Assembly (NCBI GenBank): GCA_027484685.1
Contig: JAIXSO010000064.1
Span: 1 to 53,529 of the forward strand
From: Bacteroidota bacterium
GTDB taxonomy: Bacteria > Bacteroidota > Bacteroidia > UKL13-3
DNA length: 53,529 bases
Direction: 5' to 3'
Part shown: positions 8,542 through 15,646 of the stretch, piece by piece
How the letters are laid out: each line of letters begins with the position of its first letter
Position numbering within the stretch: position 1 is the first letter of the stretch
Position numbers and translations under genes: made by a program
The notes under the pieces: generated by a model
Seen by the model: only the letters and a program-made list of their open reading frames with translations
What the model was told of the DNA's origin: nothing
Database searches by the model: none

Positions 8542-9380
8542 TATGGTTTCTTAACCTCTCTTTTTTTAAAATTTATTAACGGAACTGTTAATGTTGTTTC
8601 TAATCTGTAATACGATGATAAAAAATCGCGTTTGGCTTGCTCATAACCAATTTCGGCCACTGCCATAATATTGCGCAACCTACTTAATTCAGAAGGTTGA
8701 GTTTTACCTCTGCGCATTTCAATAAAAGCTAACTCGGCTGTAATACGACTTGTTTCCAAATCTTGACTTTTTACCATGAGTAGTTTTTGGTTTGAAATCA
8801 AAGCAAAATAATCGTCAATGATTAAACGTTTGTAAATTCTACGAGCTTCATCTTGCTTGTATTTAGCCATATCGGCTTCCGACCTAAGTGACTTTAACCT
8901 AGCCGAACGGCCCATTAAATCGCCTAAAGGCAATACCACATTGATACCAAAACGATAACCTGCTGCCAAATTTTGTGTAGCCACATCATTAACCTGATTA
9001 CTTGCAATGATATTGGTTATTTGATTTCCATAACCCCAATTGTAAAATAATTGAACTGAGTTTAACCAAATCCATTTGATATAATCACGGTTGTATTTAA
9101 ATTTCATGGTTTCGGCCACTGCCATTTTTAAATTAGCCGAATTTTCTGTTGCATAGTAAAGTATTGAATCTAATGGAATTAATTGCTCTTCAATATCTTT
9201 ATTTATATCAAACATCAATGTATCAATACTTTTTAGGTCAATAGTAGCAGCAGGATTAGCCATTCTTGATTTTAAGCTATCGCTTCTTTCATAACCCACT
9301 TGAGCATAACCAGCTATACCACTAAATAATAGCAGTATAAACGCACCAAAATTTACCAGGAATTTGAAATTTATAGTCAT
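8541..9380 (-). CDS. TolC-like outer-membrane protein of the polysaccharide operon (short form)
   Basis: 279 residues with a signal peptide ending GYA-Q. The mature part resembles outer-membrane efflux proteins (TolC family): long amphipathic helices (about 80-105 and 170-265), and a strand segment (YRFGINVVLPLGDLMG) similar to the TolC beta-barrel strands. Typical TolC proteins have two such repeats and 400-480 residues; only about one repeat is present here. First gene of the polysaccharide operon, coupled to the co-polymerase gene. It may act as the outer-membrane exit for the glycan in place of a Wza-type (OPX) protein. Family assignment is from pattern, not a computed alignment. Confidence 0.75.
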   Translation of the reverse strand: MTINFKFLVNFGAFILLLFSGIAGYAQVGYERSDSLKSRMANPAATIDLKSIDTLMFDINKDIEEQLIPLDSILYYATENSANLKMAVAETMKFKYNRDYIKWIWLNSVQLFYNWGYGNQITNIIASNQVNDVATQNLAAGYRFGINVVLPLGDLMGRSARLKSLRSEADMAKYKQDEARRIYKRLIIDDYFALISNQKLLMVKSQDLETSRITAELAFIEMRRGKTQPSELSRLRNIMAVAEIGYEQAKRDFLSSYYRLETTLTVPLINFKKREVKKP

Positions 9381-9598
9381 TAAAAAATTGGTTTGAATTA
9401 TGAATTAATTGACTTTCAAAATAGCAATTTTATTAATAATGAAGCAAGTTTTAGCCAATGATATAATAAACAACTGTTTGTGTTTTGTTTAATTTTGTGA
9501 AATACAGCGATTAACATGAAAAGAAAAAAAATAATTTTTACCAAATTAAACTTTTCAATATTTTCACCATCCATAACCTACAATAAATACATACTACT

Positions 9599-10045
9599 AT
9601 GAAAAAGTTAATTAAATTAAGCCTTGCCATAGTGTTAACCATGGGCGTTAACCTATTATTTGCTCAAAAAGGAGCTGACGAAAAAGCCAAAATGATGGTT
9701 ACTAAGTTAACCGAAAAGCTAGCTTTAACAGCCGACCAACAGCAAAAAGCTACTGTTATTTTTACCGAACATTTTAACAATATGGTTGGTTTAAAAGCTG
9801 AGTTAAAAAAAGCGAATAGCGACCAAGCGCGAACTGCCATTAAAGAGCAACGCAAAAAAACCGATCACCGCTTTATAGGCATTTTAACTGATGACCAAAA
9901 AGTAAAATATCAAGCAGCTAAAAAAGAATTGCGCCAAAGCATGAAAAACAAAAGAGCAGGAAAAGGTAAAGGCGGAAAAGGCAACAAAAACGCACCTCCA
10001 ATGGACCCAGAAATGGAAAGCCATTTAGATGATGAAGCTTTTTAA
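9599..10045 (+). CDS. Spy/CpxP-like periplasmic protein with LTxxQ motifs
   Basis: 148 residues: signal peptide (MKKLIKLSLAIVLTMGVNLLFA, then QKG), a helical body and a Lys/Gly-rich tail (about 112-130) before an acidic C-terminus. LTADQQQK (about 44) and LTDDQKVKYQ (about 97) are the repeated LTxxQ motifs of the Spy/CpxP family, small helical periplasmic proteins that act as ATP-independent chaperones or as envelope-stress regulators. It is divergent from the polysaccharide operon across 218 nt and monocistronic, closed by a terminator 20 nt downstream. Confidence 0.8.
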   Translation: MKKLIKLSLAIVLTMGVNLLFAQKGADEKAKMMVTKLTEKLALTADQQQKATVIFTEHFNNMVGLKAELKKANSDQARTAIKEQRKKTDHRFIGILTDDQKVKYQAAKKELRQSMKNKRAGKGKGGKGNKNAPPMDPEMESHLDDEAF

Positions 10046-10065
10046 TAAACCAATTATTTCATAAG

Positions 10066-10095
10066 AAAAACTGCCTCGCAAGGGCAGTTTTTTTT
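10066..10095 (+). terminator. Rho-independent terminator of the Spy-like gene
   Basis: AAAAACTGCC pairs with GGCAGTTTTT across a seven-base loop and is followed by more T. It lies 20 nt after the stop at 10045. Confidence 0.88.
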
Positions 10096-10265
10096 GTTTT
10101 AAATTGTTTTCGATAATCGTTGTTCGATAATCATTTTTAATTCTTAAACTTTTATAACGTTTTGCGGATTTAAGAAGTAGAGGATTTGTAAGCCCGAAAT
10201 TTTCGATTAAACACCGAATATCAAATGTACAAAACAAACTTTAAATTAAGCCCACCCCCAATTTC

Positions 10266-10283
10266 TTAAAACCGCTTTTGTGT
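10266..10283 (-). repeat. Short repeat 3' of the 10291 gene (degenerate copy)
   Basis: Read on the minus strand, CACAAAAGCGGTTTTAAG follows the stop of the small membrane-protein gene. It resembles the repeats after the two next orphan genes (AAAAGCGGTTTG and CAAAAGTGGCGGTTC near 11497-11527 and 10771-10788). Confidence 0.4.
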
Positions 10284-10290
10284 ACTGTTT

Positions 10291-10554
10291 TTATTTTCGG
10301 TTTAATATTCTTTTTCCATTGATTATTAGAATACTTATAAACGAACTTATTGCTATAATTTTTAGGTCTTTAAATCCCGAAAATAGTATTTCTTTTGGGG
10401 TTGGAATTCCTTCGTTTCCAATAAATGCAATTAGAGTATATTCTGTCTGATTAAAATAAGAGGAATAAAATATTTCATAAACTCTGTAAATTCCAAATAA
10501 TAAAATAAAAATAGAAGTTATGATTATGAATAAGATAATTATACGTTTTGACAT
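10291..10554 (-). CDS. Small two-helix membrane protein, unknown function
   Basis: 87 residues. The N-terminal 24 residues (RIIILFIIITSIFILLFGIY) form one transmembrane helix and a second lies near the C-terminus (IIAISSFISILIING), with a short basic tail (KRILNRK). Between them is a roughly 40-residue loop containing NEGIPTPKE. I do not recognise a family. It belongs to a run of small orphan genes on the minus strand (10291-12080) that are each followed by related short repeats. Coding status rests on signal-like composition and frame; it could be a cassette-type gene. Confidence 0.5.
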   Translation of the reverse strand: MSKRIIILFIIITSIFILLFGIYRVYEIFYSSYFNQTEYTLIAFIGNEGIPTPKEILFSGFKDLKIIAISSFISILIINGKRILNRK

Positions 10555-10643
10555 TTTTTGTTTAAAGCGCTATTTGTTTTTTATAATACGTAATTTCTTT
10601 TCTAACAACTTATTTCTTTAGAATGTTCTTTGTCATTCACGCC

Positions 10644-10667
10644 ATTGCAGGCGTCCTCGCCTGCAAT
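10644..10667. repeat. Perfect 10-bp inverted repeat (GC-rich hairpin)
   Basis: ATTGCAGGCG and CGCCTGCAAT flank a TCCT loop, giving a perfect 10-bp stem in otherwise AT-rich DNA. There is no T-run after it on either strand, so it does not look like a terminator; a dispersed palindromic (REP-like) element is more likely. Confidence 0.6.
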
Positions 10668-10770
10668 CATAGTCTATTTTTCAAAATAATCTAAATAGTG
10701 AGTAAGTATATTCATTTCGTTATGGTTGGTATTGTAAAAACTTTGATAGAAGCACAAAGCTTGATTTAAC

Positions 10771-10807
10771 CACCGAACCGCCACTTTTGGGTAGATGCTG
10801 TTATAGG
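10771..10807 (-). repeat. Short repeat 3' of the 10825 gene (copy A)
   Basis: On the minus strand this contains CCTATAACAGC followed by CAAAAGTGGCGGTTC. The 15-mer recurs exactly after the next orphan gene (11500-11514). Copies sit just beyond the stop codons, the spacing expected for gene-cassette recombination sites or transcript-end elements. Confidence 0.55.
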
Positions 10808-10824
10808 GCGTTTTTCCTTATTCG

Positions 10825-11364
10825 TCAGGCATCTCCATTTACCATTAATTCGTAGTAATGTCCTGTTGTTATATTTATTTTAAGATTGAAATAGCAGTTT
10901 CCTCCATCTGCCACCATTATCAAATTCGTTTTCCAAGTTTTGTTCCAAGTTTTGCAAAAACAATTTACCCAAACTTCTTTGTCTCCTTTAGAATTTATAA
11001 CCGCTATATACTGTCTTTTGTAACGTGTCAAGTCGATGATAAAATTTTTCTTGTCAAGTTTATACTCTGGGTGTTTGTTATTAATTTCTTTGAACTGTCT
11101 TTCTTGGTCAAGGTTATAGTCGTTGATACATTGGTTCAGAATTGTTTCAATTTTAAGCAAGTCGTTATTTGTTAAGTCAGTCGGTTTACTGCCTTTAAAA
11201 ACCCAATGTTGAGTCGTGTCAAAAGGCAAAATGGCAACAATAGAACTGTCAACGATGTAACCATTTTGTTGTTGTTTCTTATTTTTAGTTTCTGTCTTAG
11301 TGTGCCCGTAACTTGCAAGGTAGCATGCCATTACTAGAGAAAAGAATGTAAATTGTTTTGTCAT
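10825..11364 (-). CDS. Exported hypothetical protein
   Basis: 179 residues with a weak signal peptide (MTKQFTFFSLVMACYLASYGHT). The mature part is soluble, with a C-terminal half (DLTRYKRQYIAVINSKGDKEVWVNCFC, then GGNCYFNLKINITTGHYYELMVNG) suggesting a beta-rich fold with three cysteines. I recognise no named family. It is a single orphan gene followed by repeat copy A, and its codon use (more GTC and GTT in antisense view) looks slightly different from neighbours. It is likely periplasmic or surface-exposed, by inference from the signal peptide alone. Confidence 0.65.
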   Translation of the reverse strand: MTKQFTFFSLVMACYLASYGHTKTETKNKKQQQNGYIVDSSIVAILPFDTTQHWVFKGSKPTDLTNNDLLKIETILNQCINDYNLDQERQFKEINNKHPEYKLDKKNFIIDLTRYKRQYIAVINSKGDKEVWVNCFCKTWNKTWKTNLIMVADGGNCYFNLKINITTGHYYELMVNGDA

Positions 11365-11449
11365 TGGTGTCTGTCTTTTAAAATGCCTTATAAAGTTTTC
11401 GAGCTTAACGAAGGTAGCGATTTTTAGAACAAATGTTGATACTAAGAAC

Positions 11450-11470
11450 CATCCCGAAAGCTTTGGGATG
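11450..11470. repeat. AAAGCTTT-core near-palindrome
   Basis: CATCCC-GAAAGCTTT-GGGATG is palindromic apart from one unpaired G. The same architecture, with an AGCT centre flanked by C/G runs, occurs at 18879-18896 and 33431-33448. Confidence 0.55.
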
Positions 11471-11499
11471 ATTAATCACAAATGTGTCTGCGGAGAACG

Positions 11500-11527
11500 G
11501 AACCGCCACTTTTGACAAACCGCTTTT
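11500..11527 (-). repeat. Short repeat 3' of the 11557 gene (copy B)
   Basis: The minus strand carries AAAGCGGTTTG directly followed by TCAAAAGTGGCGGTTC, i.e. both the motif seen after the 10291 gene and the 15-mer seen after the 10825 gene. Confidence 0.55.
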
Positions 11528-11556
11528 AGTACCAGTTTTTCTTTCTGTCGACAATG

Positions 11557-12080
11557 TCAAGTCCATAAAAGTGCAGGATTTGCTATGTTTAAATCTTTGA
11601 AGTCAGGCTTATACCAGTCAACATTTGAATGGCCTGTCAATGTGTTTTCTTTACGTATTATTTCTATGAAATATAAATTGTCGTCTGTCCGCGGTTTACC
11701 GTATGAAAACCATTTCCAATAGATTTTGTCAGTCGAACCAATAGTCAGTTTATTTTCAAATTCCGAAATGTCTTGCGGGTTGAAAATGGTTAATGTTTCT
11801 TTTTCATTAAAAGTCAAAATAAGAGTATTAGTTAAACTGTCAAAAGTCGCTAATTCGAGTTGATGATAATTGTCATAAGGTCTACCAAACCAATGGCCGT
11901 AAAAGCATAATGCCCCCCCTTTTAGTTGTCCTTGTTTCTTATTGTATTTTTCAACAAACTCTTCTGTCAATAATTTCGCTACCAAAGTTTCTGTTCGTTT
12001 TTTGTCTATCGATTTTTTAATAAAAGTCGATTTGAAATTAGTCCTGTTATAATTGCTCCTATAGTTATTGCTGTCGTCAT
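11557..12080 (-). pseudogene. Hypothetical protein with N-terminal membrane anchor, interrupted by a -1 frameshift
   Basis: Only the downstream part (11557-11985, 142 residues from a TTG) is a long frame, but it continues upstream without ATG to about 12100. In the other frame an ATG at 12080 starts MTTAITIGAIITGLISNR, a membrane helix, which hits TAG at 12006-12008 just after a six-A run (T-run 12013-12018 on plus). Joining the two by a -1 shift at A-AAA-AAT gives one continuous protein: membrane anchor, basic KKSIDKKRTET linker, then a soluble domain of unknown family (GHWFGRPYDNYHQLELATFDS). This is either an indel in a homopolymer, a sequencing error, or programmed frameshifting on a canonical X-XXY-YYZ heptamer. 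Followed by repeat copy B. Confidence 0.6.
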
Positions 12081-12178
12081 AAAATTGGTACTAACGCAGA
12101 GTGTGAAAAAACTATTCACAATTTAAATTCAAACATGAAGATAAAAGCATAAAAACAAAGTGTAAAATTATTACTAGT

Positions 12179-12411
12179 TTATTGAATTTCTTGTTGGTGT
12201 CGCTTGGCTTTAACTCCAGCAAGGGCAAAAATCAACTCTTTGTCTAACTCAAAATGTACTTTTATCCAAGTAAAGGGTTGTAAAGGTCGTTAAGTAAACT
12301 TTCAGGAATTTGTAACCTTGCATCTTAAATTTCTTGTGCTACTGTTTCTATGGCTTTTACTTCTATTTAACTTAATGTTATTGCACTGTCAAAATTAAAG
12401 TAATTTGTTAC
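12179..12411 (-). pseudogene. Decayed small gene, unknown family
   Basis: Minus-strand translation gives FNFDSAITLS-stop-IEVKAIETVAQEI-stop-DARLQIPESLLNDLYNP, then a frame change into WIKVHFELDKELIFALAG and VKAKRHQQEIQ-stop. The stops are TAA where a CAA or AAA codon would keep the frame, and a single-base shift near 12270 joins the two halves. About 80 residues can be reconstructed. A helical protein with QIPESLLNDLYN could be an antitoxin-like or regulatory small protein, but I do not identify it. The coding-like composition across two frames is the evidence; no start codon remains. Confidence 0.45.
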
Positions 12412-12527
12412 TCCTTAAATTATAAATTATAGCAGCTTTTAAATTACACTTAAAGCAACTTTTGCAAGTAAACTAACTTATTATAAAAAAAGTAAATTAC
12501 TTTTTTGGGGGTTCAAAATTAATATTA

Positions 12528-12561
12528 AAAAACCGCCTTAGTTCTTGGCTAAAGCGGTTTT
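12528..12561 (-). terminator. Rho-independent terminator of the YCF48-like gene
   Basis: AAAACCGCCTTAG pairs with CTAAAGCGGTTTT (one mismatch) around a TTCTTGG loop, with T/A runs on both sides. It lies 31 nt beyond the stop of the minus-strand gene at 12592. Confidence 0.85.
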
Positions 12562-12591
12562 GGTTATATTTAAATTCAAATAATTGGTTAA

Positions 12592-13821
12592 CTAATTTTT
12601 GATAATTGTTTTTTTTACCACTCTTTTAGATGTGGTAATTACTAAAAATAACAAACCTACTTTAGTTTCGTTTAGGTCAATGGCCAATTTTTGATTAGTC
12701 TCTTTATTGTAGTTAAAGTTAATATTCATTCCTTGGGCATCAAAAACCTTTACATCCAAAATATCATTGCCTTCTATAAAAAGCTTGTTATTATTTACTG
12801 GATTTGGATAAACCGTAAATGGTTCATTATTCACCTCATTTATACTTGTACTATTTGTAAAATTTCCCTGTTGACGCCAGATGCCAGCCACTCCACCATT
12901 AAACCTACCCACTACATAGCCAGTTTTATTAGGGGTGAAATAAATTCCACGCATAATTACCGAAATACTAAATTTTTGCTCTGTCCAAGTTGTTCCACCA
13001 TTTACTGTTTTGTAAATAATTCCTTCAGCATTTGTGCCTACCGTATATCCTGTATCTGAATCAGTAAAATATATAGAAAATAAAGTGGTATTGGAATCAA
13101 TAGTTGTTTTGGTCCAATTTGAACCACCATTGATAGTTTTATAAACAATGCCTTTGGTTCCAACAGCATATCCTAAATTGGCATTTATAAATTGAAGTGA
13201 AAGTATGGTATTGGTCTCCAAATTTGGTAAATTAAGCCTTTGCCAGTTTTGTCCACCATTAATAGTTTGAACTATACCAATTGTATCGTTACCACCTGCA
13301 TAACCAACTTGCTCATTAATAAACTGAACAGTTCTGTATGGGTAATCTGAATTAAGTAATGGATTCCAGTTAATACCACCGTCAGTTGTCTTATAAATAG
13401 TTCCTGAACTTATACCACCTGTTAGATTCCCACTAGCTGCATACCCAATTTGAGACGTTAAGAAATATAATGAATAAATGTTTTTTGAAGTACCAGTCGT
13501 TAAAGTATTCCAATTTAATCCACCATCAACCGATTTAAGCACAAGTCCCCCATTTCCGGCTGCAAAAACCGTGTCTTTACTGGTTGGGAAAACGGTTAAA
13601 AAGGTTTGTGTGGTATTTGTAGTTAGTAAATTCCAACTTGTTCCAGCATTTGCAGTTTTTAAAATTGTTCCTCCATTACCAACTGCGTATCCTATGCTGT
13701 CGTTAAAAAATCGTACCGATGTTAATGACTCCTGTGCAGGGTTGGGTGTAACTCTTACCCATTGGGCAAATAAGTTTAAACCAAATAATAATGTTACTAA
13801 AGTAAAAATGGTTTTTTTCAT
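12592..13821 (-). CDS. Secreted YCF48-like beta-propeller protein with T9SS sorting domain
   Basis: 409 residues: signal peptide (MKKTIFTLVTLLFGLNLFA-Q), then about six repeats of the type SVRFFNDSIGYAVGNGGTILKTANAGTSWN, the YCF48/BNR-like propeller blade with GYAVG and GG/NGGxxW signatures. The C-terminus (VYPNPVNNNKLFIEG through KRVVKKTIIKN, about 335-409) is a T9SS sorting domain. It should be exported to the cell surface by T9SS; the propeller may bind a ligand or partner, but enzymatic activity is not indicated. The gene is monocistronic, with its own terminator. YCF48 homologues in photosynthesis are assembly factors; that role does not transfer here. Confidence 0.88.
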   Translation of the reverse strand: MKKTIFTLVTLLFGLNLFAQWVRVTPNPAQESLTSVRFFNDSIGYAVGNGGTILKTANAGTSWNLLTTNTTQTFLTVFPTSKDTVFAAGNGGLVLKSVDGGLNWNTLTTGTSKNIYSLYFLTSQIGYAASGNLTGGISSGTIYKTTDGGINWNPLLNSDYPYRTVQFINEQVGYAGGNDTIGIVQTINGGQNWQRLNLPNLETNTILSLQFINANLGYAVGTKGIVYKTINGGSNWTKTTIDSNTTLFSIYFTDSDTGYTVGTNAEGIIYKTVNGGTTWTEQKFSISVIMRGIYFTPNKTGYVVGRFNGGVAGIWRQQGNFTNSTSINEVNNEPFTVYPNPVNNNKLFIEGNDILDVKVFDAQGMNINFNYNKETNQKLAIDLNETKVGLLFLVITTSKRVVKKTIIKN

Positions 13822-13932
13822 AATGTTGTTTTGTTATAATTTATTTTTATGCAAAAAAACATTTGGGGCAGTTATTTCTAAAATTTTTGGCTGATTAAGT
13901 AGTCCTGAATCATGATTTGATACACAAAATTT

Positions 13933-15138
13933 TCAATCCCCTTTTTTATCACTTTGATTATCAGCAGCTTTTTTAAACTCGTTAGGAGTGATACCTTCTT
14001 GAAGTTTAAAGGCCGAAAAGAAAGCAGACCTGGAGTTAAAGCCTACTTTTTCGGCTATTCCAGTTAAATTTAAATGATTCATTTCTGAATTATTCAAATG
14101 TTTTTTGGCTTCTACTACCCTAAATGAATTAACAAATTGATTGAAATTTTTCTTAGCATATTGGTTTATTAATCGTGATACCTCTTTTATGTTGAGGTTA
14201 GTCATTTCTGCTACCATAAATAAACTGATATCCTTGTTTAAATAAACTTGTTTTTGTTCAAATAAATCAATTACTAAATCAAAGTTTTTTAAATCAATGT
14301 CATTGGTTAAATTTTCTTCTTGTATGGATTCATCAGTTTTGTTTAAAGGTAATTGATTGTTAACTTCTTGCTCTGCCAAATTATTATTATCTGAAGAATC
14401 ATTTAACAATAGCTCATTATATTCGCTTATTGGTAAATCAATTTCTTTTTGCAATAAACCATTTATAGTTATCCAATAAATCAAAATTAAGTTGGTTATA
14501 GCACTAACATATATTGCGCTGACTCTAGAGTTCTGAAAAACAGCGAAATAAACTGCTAAAAACTCTAAAAGAAAGTTAACAATAAGCATATAGCCAGTTA
14601 CTTTAACCCATTTCAGCAATTTGCCATTTAAATTAGTATAAAAAAGTGGAATAATTTTGCTGTAACTATTCACCAATCGTATTGATAATATGGCATAAAT
14701 AATGCTATAAAGGGGCCAAATAAAAGTATATAAAATTCCAAAAAATGTTTTAGCTTTTACATTATAAAACTTGTTTCGGGTATCATTTGGTAGTAAAAAA
14801 ATAAAAAATAAAAATAAAAACTCAAACAAGCCAGGTAAAAGATGCAATAAGTGCTTGCGCTTGAGTTGATTAGCCACATTTAATACATAAATATAAAAAA
14901 CAGGAACTATAAGAAAAAAAAATCCACATGGGGTGTGTAATAACCTTGGGAATAAATTTATAACACCACTAAGCTTAAAAATCCAAGGAAGCATACCAGA
15001 TGCGCTCAGGAACAAAAAAGCACTTAATAACTTATTAGAATTGTTGGGTAACGGCCTAAAGAAAACAATTACTGAAAAAACAGTAGCTTGTGTAAATGCA
15101 ATGGCAATAATTAAAAATAAATTGGTTGACTGTGGCAT
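13933..15138 (-). CDS. AraC-type transcriptional regulator with N-terminal membrane domain
   Basis: 401 residues. Residues 1 to about 235 carry six or seven transmembrane helices; a charged Asn/Glu-rich linker (about 240-285) follows; the last ~100 residues (DISLFMVAEMTNLNIKEVSRLINQYAKKNFNQFVNSFRVVEAKKHL, then IAEKVGFNSRSAFFSAFKLQEGITPNEFK) form the double helix-turn-helix of AraC proteins. Membrane-anchored AraC regulators are common in Bacteroidota and probably sense a membrane or periplasmic signal. Neighbours do not identify its target; the TonB-dependent receptor lies 508 nt upstream, and the YCF48 gene 111 nt downstream. Confidence 0.88.
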   Translation of the reverse strand: MPQSTNLFLIIAIAFTQATVFSVIVFFRPLPNNSNKLLSAFLFLSASGMLPWIFKLSGVINLFPRLLHTPCGFFFLIVPVFYIYVLNVANQLKRKHLLHLLPGLFEFLFLFFIFLLPNDTRNKFYNVKAKTFFGILYTFIWPLYSIIYAILSIRLVNSYSKIIPLFYTNLNGKLLKWVKVTGYMLIVNFLLEFLAVYFAVFQNSRVSAIYVSAITNLILIYWITINGLLQKEIDLPISEYNELLLNDSSDNNNLAEQEVNNQLPLNKTDESIQEENLTNDIDLKNFDLVIDLFEQKQVYLNKDISLFMVAEMTNLNIKEVSRLINQYAKKNFNQFVNSFRVVEAKKHLNNSEMNHLNLTGIAEKVGFNSRSAFFSAFKLQEGITPNEFKKAADNQSDKKGD

Positions 15139-15646
15139 TGGAAATTATGGTTTAACTAGGAAGTAAGTTAAATGCATGCAAAAGTATTAATTATGTTTAT
15201 AAAACTCAATACACCGTTATTGAATATCACTAAATACAGATTCTTATTTGGTAAAAAAACATTGTGTTTAAATACTAAGAATTTAAACTGCACATTATTG
15301 CTGGAGGATTCCTTTTATAAATTAAAACTTGACATCCTATTACAATGGTATAGTTACAGGCTAAAAAACAAACTCAAATACTACGGCTATAGGGTTTATA
15401 AATGTTCTTTGTTTTATTATATTTAAAATTGATTGCTTATTTAAATTAATAAGGGTGTAACTATATACAAGAAAGAAAGAATTTTAAGTTAATCTGTTTA
15501 TTTACATGCAAGTATTTGAAAAATAAGCAAAGTATTTTTTTGTATATTGAAGCTCCTTTTTAAATGCTTTCTGAAAAAACTGCTTAATAGGGAAGGTGTT
15601 GTTTTGAATTCGAATAATTTAATATTGTAAATTAATACTTACCAAA
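15139..15646. other. Intergenic region, nothing recognised
   Basis: 508 nt between the receptor gene and the AraC-type regulator. It should hold the regulator promoter and the receptor terminator, but I see no clear hairpin plus T-run. An 84-codon plus-strand frame inside (15172-15426) has no family features and a cysteine/lysine/tyrosine-rich composition typical of translated AT-rich non-coding DNA. Confidence 0.4.

Larger units (their letters stand above)
12081..12591. other. Intergenic region with a decayed gene and a terminator
   Basis: No intact gene is present in these 511 nt. The region holds a small decayed gene on the minus strand (12179-12411) and the terminator of the YCF48-like gene (12528-12561). 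The rest is AT-rich with no structure I can name. Confidence 0.6.

Noticed and set aside
10025-10237. 70-codon minus-strand frame after the Spy-like gene
   Set aside because: Overlaps the end and terminator of the Spy-like gene on the opposite strand; no family features.
10266-11527. Canonical integron attC sites
   Set aside because: The 3' repeats are shared, but I cannot fold them into R/L-box structure with RYYYAAC/GTTRRRY ends, so I report them only as repeats.
12691-13894. Plus-strand frames antisense to the YCF48-like gene
   Set aside because: The propeller repeats give long open frames in antisense; the minus strand has the signal peptide, repeats and sorting domain.
15172-15426. 84-codon plus-strand frame in the receptor-AraC gap
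   Set aside because: Lys/Tyr/Leu-rich composition typical of translated AT-rich non-coding DNA, no signal or domain, no ribosome or promoter support.
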